A DNA stretch of 64,000 nucleotides from positions 2,728,001-2,792,000 of the forward strand of contig NZ_CP102509.1 of NCBI RefSeq assembly GCF_024611995.1, given 5' to 3'. The notes under the pieces were generated by a model. It made no database searches. It saw only the letters and a program-made list of their open reading frames with translations, and was not told the origin of the DNA. Both the position numbers and the translations under genes were made by a program. Shown here piece after piece: positions 25,227-33,237 of this stretch. How positions within the stretch are numbered: position 1 is the stretch's first letter; each line of letters opens with the position of its first letter. Source of the stretch: Streptomyces sp. NBC_00162 (GTDB lineage Bacteria; Actinomycetota; Actinomycetes; Streptomycetales; Streptomycetaceae).

Positions 25227-26237
25227 TCAGCCGCGCGGGGCCTGTGCGGTGGAGCCGCGGACCACCAGCTCCGGCTCGAAGAGCAGCTCGCCGGGCTGCA
25301 CGGCGGCGCCCTGGATCTGCGCGGTGAGCAGTTCGACGGCGGCCCGGCCCATGGCCTCGATGGGCTGCCGGACGGTGGTCAGCGGGGGCTCGGTGCAGTT
25401 CATGAAGGCCGAGTCGTCGTAGCCCACCACGGAGACCTGCCGGGGTACGTGCAGCCCCCGGCGGCGGGCCGCCCGTACCGCGCCCAGCGCGAGCGGGTCG
25501 CTCGCGCAGATGATGCCGGTGACCCCGCGGTCCAGCAGCCTGGAGGCGGCCGCATGGCCTCCTTCCAGGGAGAACAGCGCGCGCTCCACATGGGCTTCGG
25601 GCAGTTCGGTGCCCGCCGCGGCGGCCACCGCCTGGGCGGCCACCAGCTTGCGCAGCGAGGGCATGTGGTCGGGCGGGCCCAGCACCAGGCCGATCCGCTC
25701 GTGCCCGAGCGAGGCCAGGTGGCGCCAGGCCTGCTCGACCGCGACGGCGTCGTCGCAGGCCACGCACGGGAAGCCGAGGTCCTCGATGGAGGCGTTGATG
25801 AGCACCACCGGAACCTTGCGGTCGGACAGCAGCCGGTAGTGCTCGTGCGGGGCGTCGGCCTGCGCGAAGAGGCCGCCGGCGAAGACCACTCCGGACACCT
25901 GCTGCTGGAGCAGCAGTTCCACGTAGTCGGCCTCCGAGACCCCGCCGGTGGTCTGGGTGCACAGCACTGGCGTGAGCCCCTGCTGGGCCAGCGCACCGCC
26001 GATGACCTCGGCGAAGGCGGGGAAGATGGGGTTCTGGAGCTCGGGCAGGACCAGCCCGACCAGCCGGGCACGCTCGCCGCGCAGCTGGGTGGGGCGCTCG
26101 TACCCGAGGACGTCCAGGGCGGTGAGCACGGACTGGCGGGTCGCCTCCGAGACGCCCGGCTTGCCGTTGAGCACCCGGCTGACCGTTGCCTCGCTGACTC
26201 CCACCTTCTTCGCCACTTGAGCAAGTCGTCGCGTCAT
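25227..26237 (-). CDS. LacI-family transcriptional regulator
   Basis: A 336-residue LacI-type regulator. The DNA-binding domain (residues 1-57) contains the LacI helix-turn-helix QVAKKVGVSEATVSRVLNGK and a hinge helix, and the remainder is a periplasmic-binding-like sugar-sensing domain (VGLVLPELQNPIFPAFAEVI; GIICASDPLALGAV; VSVVGYDDSAFMN). It probably represses the adjacent sugar operon and the glucanase gene until an oligosaccharide inducer binds. The ATG at 26237 has no clear ribosome-binding site. The putative operator begins only 3 bp upstream of the ATG, so the mRNA may be leaderless or nearly so and autoregulated. It ends at a strong terminator. Confidence 0.93.
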   Translation of the reverse strand: MTRRLAQVAKKVGVSEATVSRVLNGKPGVSEATRQSVLTALDVLGYERPTQLRGERARLVGLVLPELQNPIFPAFAEVIGGALAQQGLTPVLCTQTTGGVSEADYVELLLQQQVSGVVFAGGLFAQADAPHEHYRLLSDRKVPVVLINASIEDLGFPCVACDDAVAVEQAWRHLASLGHERIGLVLGPPDHMPSLRKLVAAQAVAAAAGTELPEAHVERALFSLEGGHAAASRLLDRGVTGIICASDPLALGAVRAARRRGLHVPRQVSVVGYDDSAFMNCTEPPLTTVRQPIEAMGRAAVELLTAQIQGAAVQPGELLFEPELVVRGSTAQAPRG

Positions 26238-26239
26238 GA

Positions 26240-26274
26240 GCGCAAGACTAGCGCAAGGAATGCAAGTTCCTTGC
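26240..26274. promoter_or_regulatory. Triple half-site operator before the lacI-family gene
   Basis: GCGCAAG (26240), GCGCAAG (26251) and ATGCAAG (26260) are spaced 11 and 9 bp apart, exactly as upstream of the glucanase gene. An inverted repeat GCAAGGAA/TTCCTTGC (26253-26260 and 26267-26274) overlaps them. Confidence 0.65.
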
Positions 26275-26366
26275 GGTTCGATTAGGGCCAGTTTGGCGCA
26301 TGTAAGCCCGGTCCGAAAGGGGTCGGGCCAGGGGGCTTCGCCCCCGTCCGGAGATGGCCGCGGCGC

Positions 26367-26395
26367 GGGCGGGGCACCGCGGAGGCGCCCCGCCC
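26367..26395 (-). terminator. Terminator of the glucanase gene
   Basis: A 9-bp stem (GGGCGGGGC and GCCCCGCCC) with an 11-nt loop lies 17 nt past the stop codon. A second, smaller hairpin (GGGGG CTTCG CCCCC, 26331-26345) follows. Confidence 0.75.
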
Positions 26396-26411
26396 ACTGT
26401 CTGCCCAGCGG

Positions 26412-29400
26412 CTACGGCAGTTGGTTGATCTTGAACGTCGAGGTCGTGTTCCGTACGTCCACGGCGTTGTCGCTCGTCTTCAGGTTGTGGACGGTGACCT
26501 CACCGACCGCCGGGCCCTGTCCCGCCTCGGGCATCTCGTTCGCCCAGAGACCGAATCCGGACTTCGCGTCGAAGGCGTCGCCGCTCTTCTTCGCCCCGGT
26601 GATGGTGATGTCCCTCAGGATGGTGTCCTTGATGGGATTGACCGGCTGACCGCCGACGTACTGCGTCTGGAACATGATTCCGCTGTACGTCGGGTCGACG
26701 ATGTCGACGTTGTTGATCCGAATCCCCTGGAACACCTTCGAGGCCGAGAACAGCCAGATTCCCGGGAAGGTCTGCGCCCCCCAGAAGTGGCCGCCGGACC
26801 GGACGATCGAGATGTTCTCGAAGGTCGTCGGATCCGTCCCGAAGCCGTTCATGGGATACCCGAAGTCCAGCGAGCTGATGGTGATGCCCGAGTAGACGAG
26901 AGTGTCGGCGATGTGGATGTTGCGGAAGGTGTTGTTGAAGCCGCCGTAGACGGCGACACCGGCCGCGCGCCAGGTCAGGATCGAGGTCAGGTTCTCGTAG
27001 ACGTTGTTCTTCATGTCCGAGCCGCCCGCGTCGATCGCGGAGAACAGCGCGAAGCTGTCGTCGCCCGTGGCCCGCGCCTCGTTGTTGGTCACGAGGTTGT
27101 CCGTGGAGCCGTTGGTCATGTTGATGCCGTCGGCGAACATGTCACGGATCCGCGAGTTCTTGATGGTGATCCGGTCCGTGTTGGCGCCCCAGTAGAGGCA
27201 CACCATGTGCTCGTTCCAGATGTTGTCGATGGTGATGTCGGAGACGTTCGAGAAGTCGAAGACCTTGCCCGGGCCGTCGATGCGCGAGGTGTAGTTGCCG
27301 AAGTAGGCGAAGCCAGAGAAGGACGAGCCCTTCGCCGTGCCCTCCGCCCGCCAGCCGATGTCGGTGTTGTCCTGGGAGGACGGGGCCTGGAATCGGGTGA
27401 ACCACGGTCCGGCGCCGACCACTTGCACGGCCTTGCCGTACACCTGGAACTTGCTCGCCGTCTGGTAGTCGCCCGGCGGCAGGTAGACGCCGGCGAGCTT
27501 GCCGGTGGTGTCCATCCGGACCTTGTCCAGGGCGTTCTGCACGTCCTGGTGGGTGAAGCCGGCGGGCACGGTGTAGGTCGCCGGGTCCGGGTTGGGGAGA
27601 GCCGTGGCCTGCTCCAGGCTGACGAAGTCGATCGCGTAGGTGGAGGTGTTGGCCGCGTCCTTCTGGAGGCGGATCTTGCTGCCCTGCGGGACGGTCTCGC
27701 CCAGCAGGATGTTGGCCTCGTCGTAGATGTGCCGCGGCGCGCCGGAGCCGGGCGAGTTCCCCGGTGAGGCCTCGGCGCCGTACAGCCAGGCGTATGTGGA
27801 GGTCAGCGGCAGGGTCTTCTTGAGGGTGCCGTTGACGTAGACGTTGATGGTGGAGTCGATGCCGCCGCCGCCCGGGGCGTCCGGGATGGAGAAGCGGGTG
27901 ACCAGGGTGTTGGTCGCGGCCCGGGTGGTGAACTCGACGTACTCGCCGGTCGCGTCGAGGCTGACGGCCTTGCGGCCCGAGGCCTCCCCCGCGATGTCGC
28001 CGATGGTGCGGTTGGGTCCGACGACAGTGGCTCCGCCACCGACGGCCCCGTCCTCCGCCTCGTACATGTCGAAGGGCATGTTCGCCCCGCGGCCCACGAA
28101 GAACGGCTTGGTGGAGGTGTTGTTGCCGCGCTTGACCGGCAGTTCGTTGGCGTCGTCGGCGAGGACCACCTTGACGGTGTACTTGCCGTTGGCGGCCGGC
28201 CAGCTGCCGAGCGCGATCGGGGCCGAGGAGGCACCGGCCGCGAGGGCGCCGCCGAAGGATCCCGTCAGGGTGCGGACGGTGGCGCCGGCCGCGTCCTGCA
28301 GGGTGAGGGTGACCCCGTGCGTGCCGGCGGCCGCCGCCACCGTGCCCTGGTTCTTCACGGTGACGGTGAAGTCCACCGGCTGGCCTGCGGAGGGTGCGCC
28401 GGGCGACCAGCTCACGGCCGAAGCGACCAGGTCCGAGCTGTCGACCGGGCGGACCACGAGCGGCGAGGCGGTGAAGGTGTTGTTGCTGTCGTTCTGCTCG
28501 ACGACCGTGTCCGCCTCGTCCACGACCGCGCTCAGCGGGTACGTCCCCGCGTCGCGCGGGCCGATCCCGGCGGTGACGGTGGCCGTCGCTCCCGCGGCGA
28601 GCGCGGGCGCGTCGGCCGCAGCGATCTTGGTGCCGCCGAGCCGGAAGGAGACGGCGGAGGTGGCGGCCGGGGCTGGGCCGCTGTTCCTGACGGTCGCGGA
28701 GAGGGTGACGGAGTCCGATTCCACCGGGGTGGCCGGGGCCGCGCTCAGCGCGCTGATCTCCAGGTCGGGGTTGGGCGCCGGGACGCCGATGACCTGGAAT
28801 TCGGCGATCTGGCCGTTGGAGGCCCCGGTGTTGGCGGTGAAGCGCAGCTGCACGTCCGCGATGCGGGCGGTCAGCGGGATGGTGACGGTGTTGCCGGACG
28901 CCGGGTCGAAGGCGTAGTCCTTGGCGGCGACCAGACCGGTGACCCCCGCGGCGCTCTGCTCCCGGCCGAGAACCTGGATGTTCTGGGTACGGGTGCCCCA
29001 CCCGCTGTCCGGGTTGAGCTTGAGGACGATGCGGTCGAGGTCGGCGTTGGCTCCGAGCTTCACCGTGAGGGTGCTCGGATAGGCACCGGCCGCGCCCTCC
29101 CAGTAGGTGCTGGTGCTGTTGTCGTTGGCGTTCTCCGCGACGAAGGTGTGGATCACGGAGGAGCCGGCGATCGGCTTGCCCACGGCAAGGTTGGAACCGC
29201 CGCCCCCGCTGCCGTTGCGGGTCACGGTGTTGCTGTCGCCGGAGCGGTTGCCCGCGGCGTCCTTGGCGCGCACGAAGTAGCTGACGGTGGCGCTCGTGGG
29301 CTGGGTGTCGGTGTAGGTGTAGGTGGTGACGTTGCCCGCGACGGTGGTGCGCAGCTGGTTGTTCGCGTACACCTCGTAGCCGGTGACGCCCACGTTGTCG

Positions 29401-30704
29401 GTGGCCGCCTGCCAGGTGAGTTTGACCTGGCCGGCGGCGGGTTCGGTGAGGGTCAGGGAGCCCGGGGCGGTCGGGGCCTGGGTGTCGCCGGTGTCCCCGG
29501 CGCGGGTGACGCTGTTGCTGTTCGGGGACTGGTTGCCGGCCGCGTCCTTGGCGCGCACGAAGTAGCTGACGGTGGCGCTCGTGGGCTGGGTGTCGGTGTA
29601 GGTGGTGACGTTGCCAGCCACGGTGGTGCGCAGCTGGTTGTTGGCGTAGACGTCGTAGCCGGTGACGCCCACGTTGTCGGTGGCCGCCTGCCAGGTGAGC
29701 TTGATCTGGCCGGTGGCGGGCTCGGTGTAGGCGAGCGCGGTCGGGGCCGTAGGCGCCTGGGTGTCGCCCGTCTGCGGCCCGTAGATCTCCAGCTCGGATA
29801 GCTGGCCGCCGGGTTGCACGGAATTGAGCGAGATCAGCACGCGGAGGTAGCGGGTGGTGGCGGCGTCGAAGGCGATCGTCACGGCGTTGCCGCCGGCCGC
29901 GTTGAAGTCGTAGCCCCTGGAGGCGGTGATGTCGGTGAAGTCCGAGCCGTTGGCGCTGCCCTGGAGCTTCAGGGTCTGGGTACGGGCACCCCAGCCCTCC
30001 GGCAGCCTCAGGACCACGCGGTCCACGCGTACGGAGGCACCGAGGTCGGCCTGGATCCACTGGGGCATCGCGTTGTTGGCGCTCTCCCAGTAGCTGGCGG
30101 TGTTCCCGTCGTTGGCGTTGGCCGGGACGTAGACCTGGGTGCTGCTGCTCGCGGTCAGGGTCTTGCCGAGCGCCAGGTTGGCGGAGGACTCGCCGGGGGC
30201 GCGGACCTCCAGCTCGGAGAGCTGCGCGGCCTGCCAGCCCGTGTTCGCGGTGATGTCGATCCGGACGTACCGCGTCTGGGTGGCGGGGAAGGCGATGGTC
30301 ACCACGTTCCCGCTGCCCTGGCCGAAGGTGTAGGCGGCCGAGCCGACCAGGGTGCTGAAGGTGGTGCCGTCGGCGCTGCCCTGGACGGACAGGGTCTGGT
30401 TGCGGCTCTCCCAGGCGGCGGGCAGCTTGAGCACCACCTGGTCGACCCGGGTGGTGGCGCCGAGATCGGTCTGCACCCATTGCGGGAGGGTGCCGCCGGC
30501 GCTCTCCCAGTACGTCGACTGGTTGCCGTCGGTGACGTTGGCGGCCCCGTAGGCGCCGTTGGTGCTGCTCGCGGCCGCGGGGCGGCCCGCCGCGATGCTC
30601 GGACCGCCGGCGGCCACCGCGCTCAGGGCGGGCCAGCCCGTGATCAGCAGGGCTGTGGTGATGAGGGCGGCGAGTGCCCGCCATCTCCAGTTGAGCCTTC
30701 TCAT
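26412..30704 (-). CDS. Secreted multidomain GH87-type alpha-1,3-glucanase (mutanase/mycodextranase)
   Basis: A 1,430-residue exported enzyme. In order: signal peptide (1-32), two F5/8C (discoidin) domains (about 34-172 and 175-310), two near-identical fibronectin III modules (about 318-405 and 410-498), a third F5/8C-like domain (about 503-645), two CARDB-like modules (about 650-750 and 755-865), a CBM6/35-like domain (about 878-1035) and a C-terminal right-handed beta-helix (1038-1430). The helix carries DMFADGINMTNG (Asp1192) and ATGDDSFALFS (Asp1215, Asp1216), the aspartate cluster expected of GH87. GH87 enzymes hydrolyse alpha-1,3-glucan of fungal walls and dental mutan. The ATG at 30704 follows GAGG. 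A pectate-lyase-like function is the alternative for the helix alone. It is probably controlled by the adjacent LacI protein. Confidence 0.78.
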   Translation of the reverse strand: MRRLNWRWRALAALITTALLITGWPALSAVAAGGPSIAAGRPAAASSTNGAYGAANVTDGNQSTYWESAGGTLPQWVQTDLGATTRVDQVVLKLPAAWESRNQTLSVQGSADGTTFSTLVGSAAYTFGQGSGNVVTIAFPATQTRYVRIDITANTGWQAAQLSELEVRAPGESSANLALGKTLTASSSTQVYVPANANDGNTASYWESANNAMPQWIQADLGASVRVDRVVLRLPEGWGARTQTLKLQGSANGSDFTDITASRGYDFNAAGGNAVTIAFDAATTRYLRVLISLNSVQPGGQLSELEIYGPQTGDTQAPTAPTALAYTEPATGQIKLTWQAATDNVGVTGYDVYANNQLRTTVAGNVTTYTDTQPTSATVSYFVRAKDAAGNQSPNSNSVTRAGDTGDTQAPTAPGSLTLTEPAAGQVKLTWQAATDNVGVTGYEVYANNQLRTTVAGNVTTYTYTDTQPTSATVSYFVRAKDAAGNRSGDSNTVTRNGSGGGGSNLAVGKPIAGSSVIHTFVAENANDNSTSTYWEGAAGAYPSTLTVKLGANADLDRIVLKLNPDSGWGTRTQNIQVLGREQSAAGVTGLVAAKDYAFDPASGNTVTIPLTARIADVQLRFTANTGASNGQIAEFQVIGVPAPNPDLEISALSAAPATPVESDSVTLSATVRNSGPAPAATSAVSFRLGGTKIAAADAPALAAGATATVTAGIGPRDAGTYPLSAVVDEADTVVEQNDSNNTFTASPLVVRPVDSSDLVASAVSWSPGAPSAGQPVDFTVTVKNQGTVAAAAGTHGVTLTLQDAAGATVRTLTGSFGGALAAGASSAPIALGSWPAANGKYTVKVVLADDANELPVKRGNNTSTKPFFVGRGANMPFDMYEAEDGAVGGGATVVGPNRTIGDIAGEASGRKAVSLDATGEYVEFTTRAATNTLVTRFSIPDAPGGGGIDSTINVYVNGTLKKTLPLTSTYAWLYGAEASPGNSPGSGAPRHIYDEANILLGETVPQGSKIRLQKDAANTSTYAIDFVSLEQATALPNPDPATYTVPAGFTHQDVQNALDKVRMDTTGKLAGVYLPPGDYQTASKFQVYGKAVQVVGAGPWFTRFQAPSSQDNTDIGWRAEGTAKGSSFSGFAYFGNYTSRIDGPGKVFDFSNVSDITIDNIWNEHMVCLYWGANTDRITIKNSRIRDMFADGINMTNGSTDNLVTNNEARATGDDSFALFSAIDAGGSDMKNNVYENLTSILTWRAAGVAVYGGFNNTFRNIHIADTLVYSGITISSLDFGYPMNGFGTDPTTFENISIVRSGGHFWGAQTFPGIWLFSASKVFQGIRINNVDIVDPTYSGIMFQTQYVGGQPVNPIKDTILRDITITGAKKSGDAFDAKSGFGLWANEMPEAGQGPAVGEVTVHNLKTSDNAVDVRNTTSTFKINQLP
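29245..29760. repeat. Near-identical tandem fibronectin III coding repeats
   Basis: Two FN3-coding segments (about 29245-29460 and 29545-29760) are nearly identical at DNA level, offset by about 280-285 bp. The lower-coordinate copy carries a 6-bp tandem duplication (GTGTAG twice, 29311-29322) that adds Tyr-Thr. This suggests a recent module duplication. Confidence 0.8.
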
Positions 30705-30830
30705 ATGTCCTCGTCCCTCGGCATGAGTTTTCTGAACCAGGTGAGATAGGAATTTGCAGCGTGCGGTGCGAGAGTTGCAGAGCATTGCTCAGTCGTCTAC
30801 TGCCATGACCGCATTTTCGTGCCGTCAACA

Positions 30831-30870
30831 CTTGCGCAAGCTGGGCGCAAATAGCGCAAGCGATTTGCGT
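30831..30870. promoter_or_regulatory. Triple half-site operator in the glucanase promoter
   Basis: GCGCAAG (30834), GCGCAAA (30845) and GCGCAAG (30854) repeat the 11/9-bp spacing of the lacI promoter. The palindrome CTTGCGCAAG is at 30831-30840. A TTGACG (minus strand, 30823-30828) next to it is a possible -35 element of the glucanase gene. Confidence 0.65.
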
Positions 30871-30919
30871 GCACCATGGAAATTCCGCTTATGCCCGAGC
30901 CGACCTACCGTTGCTACTC

Positions 30920-32536
30920 ATGCGGTTCCTCCTCATGAGCGCTCGGCGCCTCGGGCTGCCCAGACGGGCCGTCTCCCAGATCCTGCTCACCCAGCTGGCC
31001 ATCGCCGGCGGGGTCGTCGTCCTGGCCACCGGGCTGTTCCTGGCCCCGCTGAGCGCTCAGCTCGACGACCAGGCCATGCGGCGCGCCCTGGCCATCGCGC
31101 AGAGCGCCGCGGCCGACCCCTCGCTGGCCGCCGACCTCCTGGACTCCGGGCCATCGGCTGACAGCCCCGTACAGTCCTCGGCGGAGCGGATCCGCCGGGC
31201 CACCGGCGCCGAGTACGTGGTCGTCCTCGACCTGGACGGCATCCGCCGCTCGCACCCCAGCCCCGACCGGATCGGGCTGCCCGTCTCCACGGACCCCAGC
31301 GACGCCCTGGCGGGCCGCGAGGTCATGGAGATCGACGAGGGCACCCTGGGCCGCTCGGCCCGCGGCAAGGTCCCGCTCCTGGCCGCCGACGGCGAGATCA
31401 TCGGCGCCGTCTCGGTCGGCATCGCCTACGACAGCGTCCACGACCGGCTGCTCGGCGCCATCCCCGGCCTGCTGGCCTACGCGGGCGGGGCCCTCGCGGC
31501 GGGCGCACTCGCCGCCTATCTGCTGTCCCGCAGGATCCACCGGCAGACCCGGGACCTCGCCTTCTCCGACATCGCCGGCCTGCTCGCCGAGCGCGAGGCG
31601 ATGCTGCACTCCATCCGCGAAGGCGTGATCGCCCTCGACCGGGAGGGACGGATCCGGCTGGTCAACGACGAGGCCGCCCGCCTGCTCGGCCTCACCCCGG
31701 ACTCCGCCGCCTCCCTCGCCGGACGCCCGCTGGACGACGTACTGGGCGCGGGGCGCACCGCCGACGTCCTGTCGGGCCGCGTCACCGGCCGCGACCTGGT
31801 CACCGTCCAGGGGCCGCGCGTCCTGGTCACCAACCGGATGCCGACCGAGGACGGCGGCGCCGTCGCCACCCTGCGTGACCGCACCGAGCTGGAGCACCTG
31901 GGCCGCGAGCTCGATTCCACCCGGGGCCTGATCGACGCCCTGCGCGCCCAGGACCACGAGCACGCGAACCGCCTCCACACCCTCCTCGGCCTGCTGGAGC
32001 TGGGCCTGCACGAGGAGGCCGTGGAGTTCGTCACCGAGGTCGTCGGCGTGCACCGCACCACCGCCGAGCAGGTCACCGAGAAGGTCCACGACCCCCTGCT
32101 GGCGGCCCTCCTCGTCGGCAAGGCGACGGTCGCGGCGGAGCGCGGCGTCCCCCTGCGGCTGGCCGGAACCACCTTCCTCCCCGACCGCGTGGTCGACCCG
32201 GGAGGCCTCGTCACCATCCTCGGCAACCTGGTGGACAACGCCCTGGACGCCGCCGTCGGTTCGACGGCGCCCCTGGTCGAAGTGGAGCTGAGCGCCGAAG
32301 GCCGCACAGCCGTGCTGCGGGTGCGCGACAGCGGCCCCGGGGTCCCTGCCGCACGCCGCGAGGAGATCTTCACGGAGGGCTGGTCGACCAAGCAGCCCAA
32401 GGCCCACCGCGAGCGCGGGCTGGGCCTCGCCCTCGTACGCCGTCTCGCGGAACGGCAGGGCGGCAGCGCCCGGGCCGGCGAGGCAGCGGACGGAGGGGCG
32501 GAGTTCTCCGTCGTACTCCCGGAGGCCCTGCGATGA
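30920..32536 (+). CDS. Sensor histidine kinase, CitA/DcuS type
   Basis: A 538-residue membrane sensor kinase from the ATG at 30920. It has a first transmembrane helix (about 20-45), an extracellular PAS-like CitA/DcuS sensor (about 45-180), a second helix (about 185-210), and a cytoplasmic PAS domain (about 235-320). A SpoOB-type phosphoacceptor helix (DHEHANRLHTLLGLLELG) and a HATPase domain (NLVDNALDAA; DSGPGVP; GLGLALVRRL) follow. Such kinases detect citrate, C4-dicarboxylates or related acids outside the cell. No start has a good ribosome-binding site: ATG 30935 and GTG 30869 are alternatives. It overlaps its response regulator by ATGA, so they are coupled. It diverges from the glucanase gene. 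Confidence 0.9.
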   Translation: MRFLLMSARRLGLPRRAVSQILLTQLAIAGGVVVLATGLFLAPLSAQLDDQAMRRALAIAQSAAADPSLAADLLDSGPSADSPVQSSAERIRRATGAEYVVVLDLDGIRRSHPSPDRIGLPVSTDPSDALAGREVMEIDEGTLGRSARGKVPLLAADGEIIGAVSVGIAYDSVHDRLLGAIPGLLAYAGGALAAGALAAYLLSRRIHRQTRDLAFSDIAGLLAEREAMLHSIREGVIALDREGRIRLVNDEAARLLGLTPDSAASLAGRPLDDVLGAGRTADVLSGRVTGRDLVTVQGPRVLVTNRMPTEDGGAVATLRDRTELEHLGRELDSTRGLIDALRAQDHEHANRLHTLLGLLELGLHEEAVEFVTEVVGVHRTTAEQVTEKVHDPLLAALLVGKATVAAERGVPLRLAGTTFLPDRVVDPGGLVTILGNLVDNALDAAVGSTAPLVEVELSAEGRTAVLRVRDSGPGVPAARREEIFTEGWSTKQPKAHRERGLGLALVRRLAERQGGSARAGEAADGGAEFSVVLPEALR

Positions 32537-33231
32537 ACGAGACCCCGATTCACGTATTGGTCGTCGACGACGACATGCGCGTTGCCCGGATCAACGCGGC
32601 GTATGTGGCGAAGGTTCCCGGTTTCCGGGTCGCGGCCCAGGCCCATTCGGCGGCCGAGGCCCTCGACTTCCTCACCGCCCACCCCGTGGACCTGATCCTC
32701 CTCGACCACTACCTCCCGGACGAGAACGGCCTGGACCTGGTGCGCCGCCTGCGTGAACGCGGCCTCCGCACCGACGTGATCATGGTGACGGCCGCCCGCG
32801 ACCTGGCCACCGTCCAGGCCGCCATGCGCCTCGGCGCCCTCCAGTACCTGGTCAAGCCCTTCACCTTCGCCGGCCTGCGCACGAAGCTGGAGGCGTACGG
32901 GACGCTGCGCCGCACCCTGGAGACCGGCGGCGAGGCCGAACAGGCCGAGGTGGACCGGATCTTCGGCGCCCTGGCCACCGCCGGGTCCCCGAACGACCTC
33001 CCCAAGGGTCACTCCCCCACCACCGCGGAAGTGGTCCGCCAGGTTCTGCTGTCGGCCGAAGGCCCGCTCTCCACCCAGCAGATCGCCGACCGCGCGGGCA
33101 TCAGCCGCCAGACCGCCCAGCGCTACCTGAAGCTGCTGGACCGCACCGGCCGCGTCACGCTCGCCCTGCGCTACGGAGAGACCGGCCGCCCCGAGCACCG
33201 CTACACCTGGCGCCCGTCCGACGGCTCCTGA
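32533..33231 (+). CDS. Response regulator, CitB/DcuR type
   Basis: A 232-residue partner of the sensor kinase encoded just upstream. The receiver domain (4-125) has the acidic pair in VLVVDDD, the phosphoacceptor Asp58 in LILLDHYLPDENG, and the conserved lysine in YLVKPFTFA. The C-terminal part (about 160-225) is a winged HTH (STQQIADRAGISRQTAQRYLKLL). The ATG at 32533 overlaps the kinase TGA by four bases. It ends 6 bp before the convergent symporter gene, which is a plausible but unproven target, since members of this family often control a nearby carboxylate transporter. Confidence 0.93.
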   Translation: MNETPIHVLVVDDDMRVARINAAYVAKVPGFRVAAQAHSAAEALDFLTAHPVDLILLDHYLPDENGLDLVRRLRERGLRTDVIMVTAARDLATVQAAMRLGALQYLVKPFTFAGLRTKLEAYGTLRRTLETGGEAEQAEVDRIFGALATAGSPNDLPKGHSPTTAEVVRQVLLSAEGPLSTQQIADRAGISRQTAQRYLKLLDRTGRVTLALRYGETGRPEHRYTWRPSDGS

Positions 33232-33237
33232 GCGGGC

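Noticed and set aside
29245..29760. Possible mobile or CRISPR-like repeats
   Set aside because: The repeats are in-frame FN3 module copies inside the glucanase gene, with no spacers or terminal inverted repeats.
26412..30704. Pectate lyase assignment for the beta-helix domain
   Set aside because: The FADGIN...TGDD aspartate spacing and the discoidin/FN3/CBM architecture fit GH87 better, and the neighbouring alpha-glucosidase and sugar importer support an alpha-glucan substrate.
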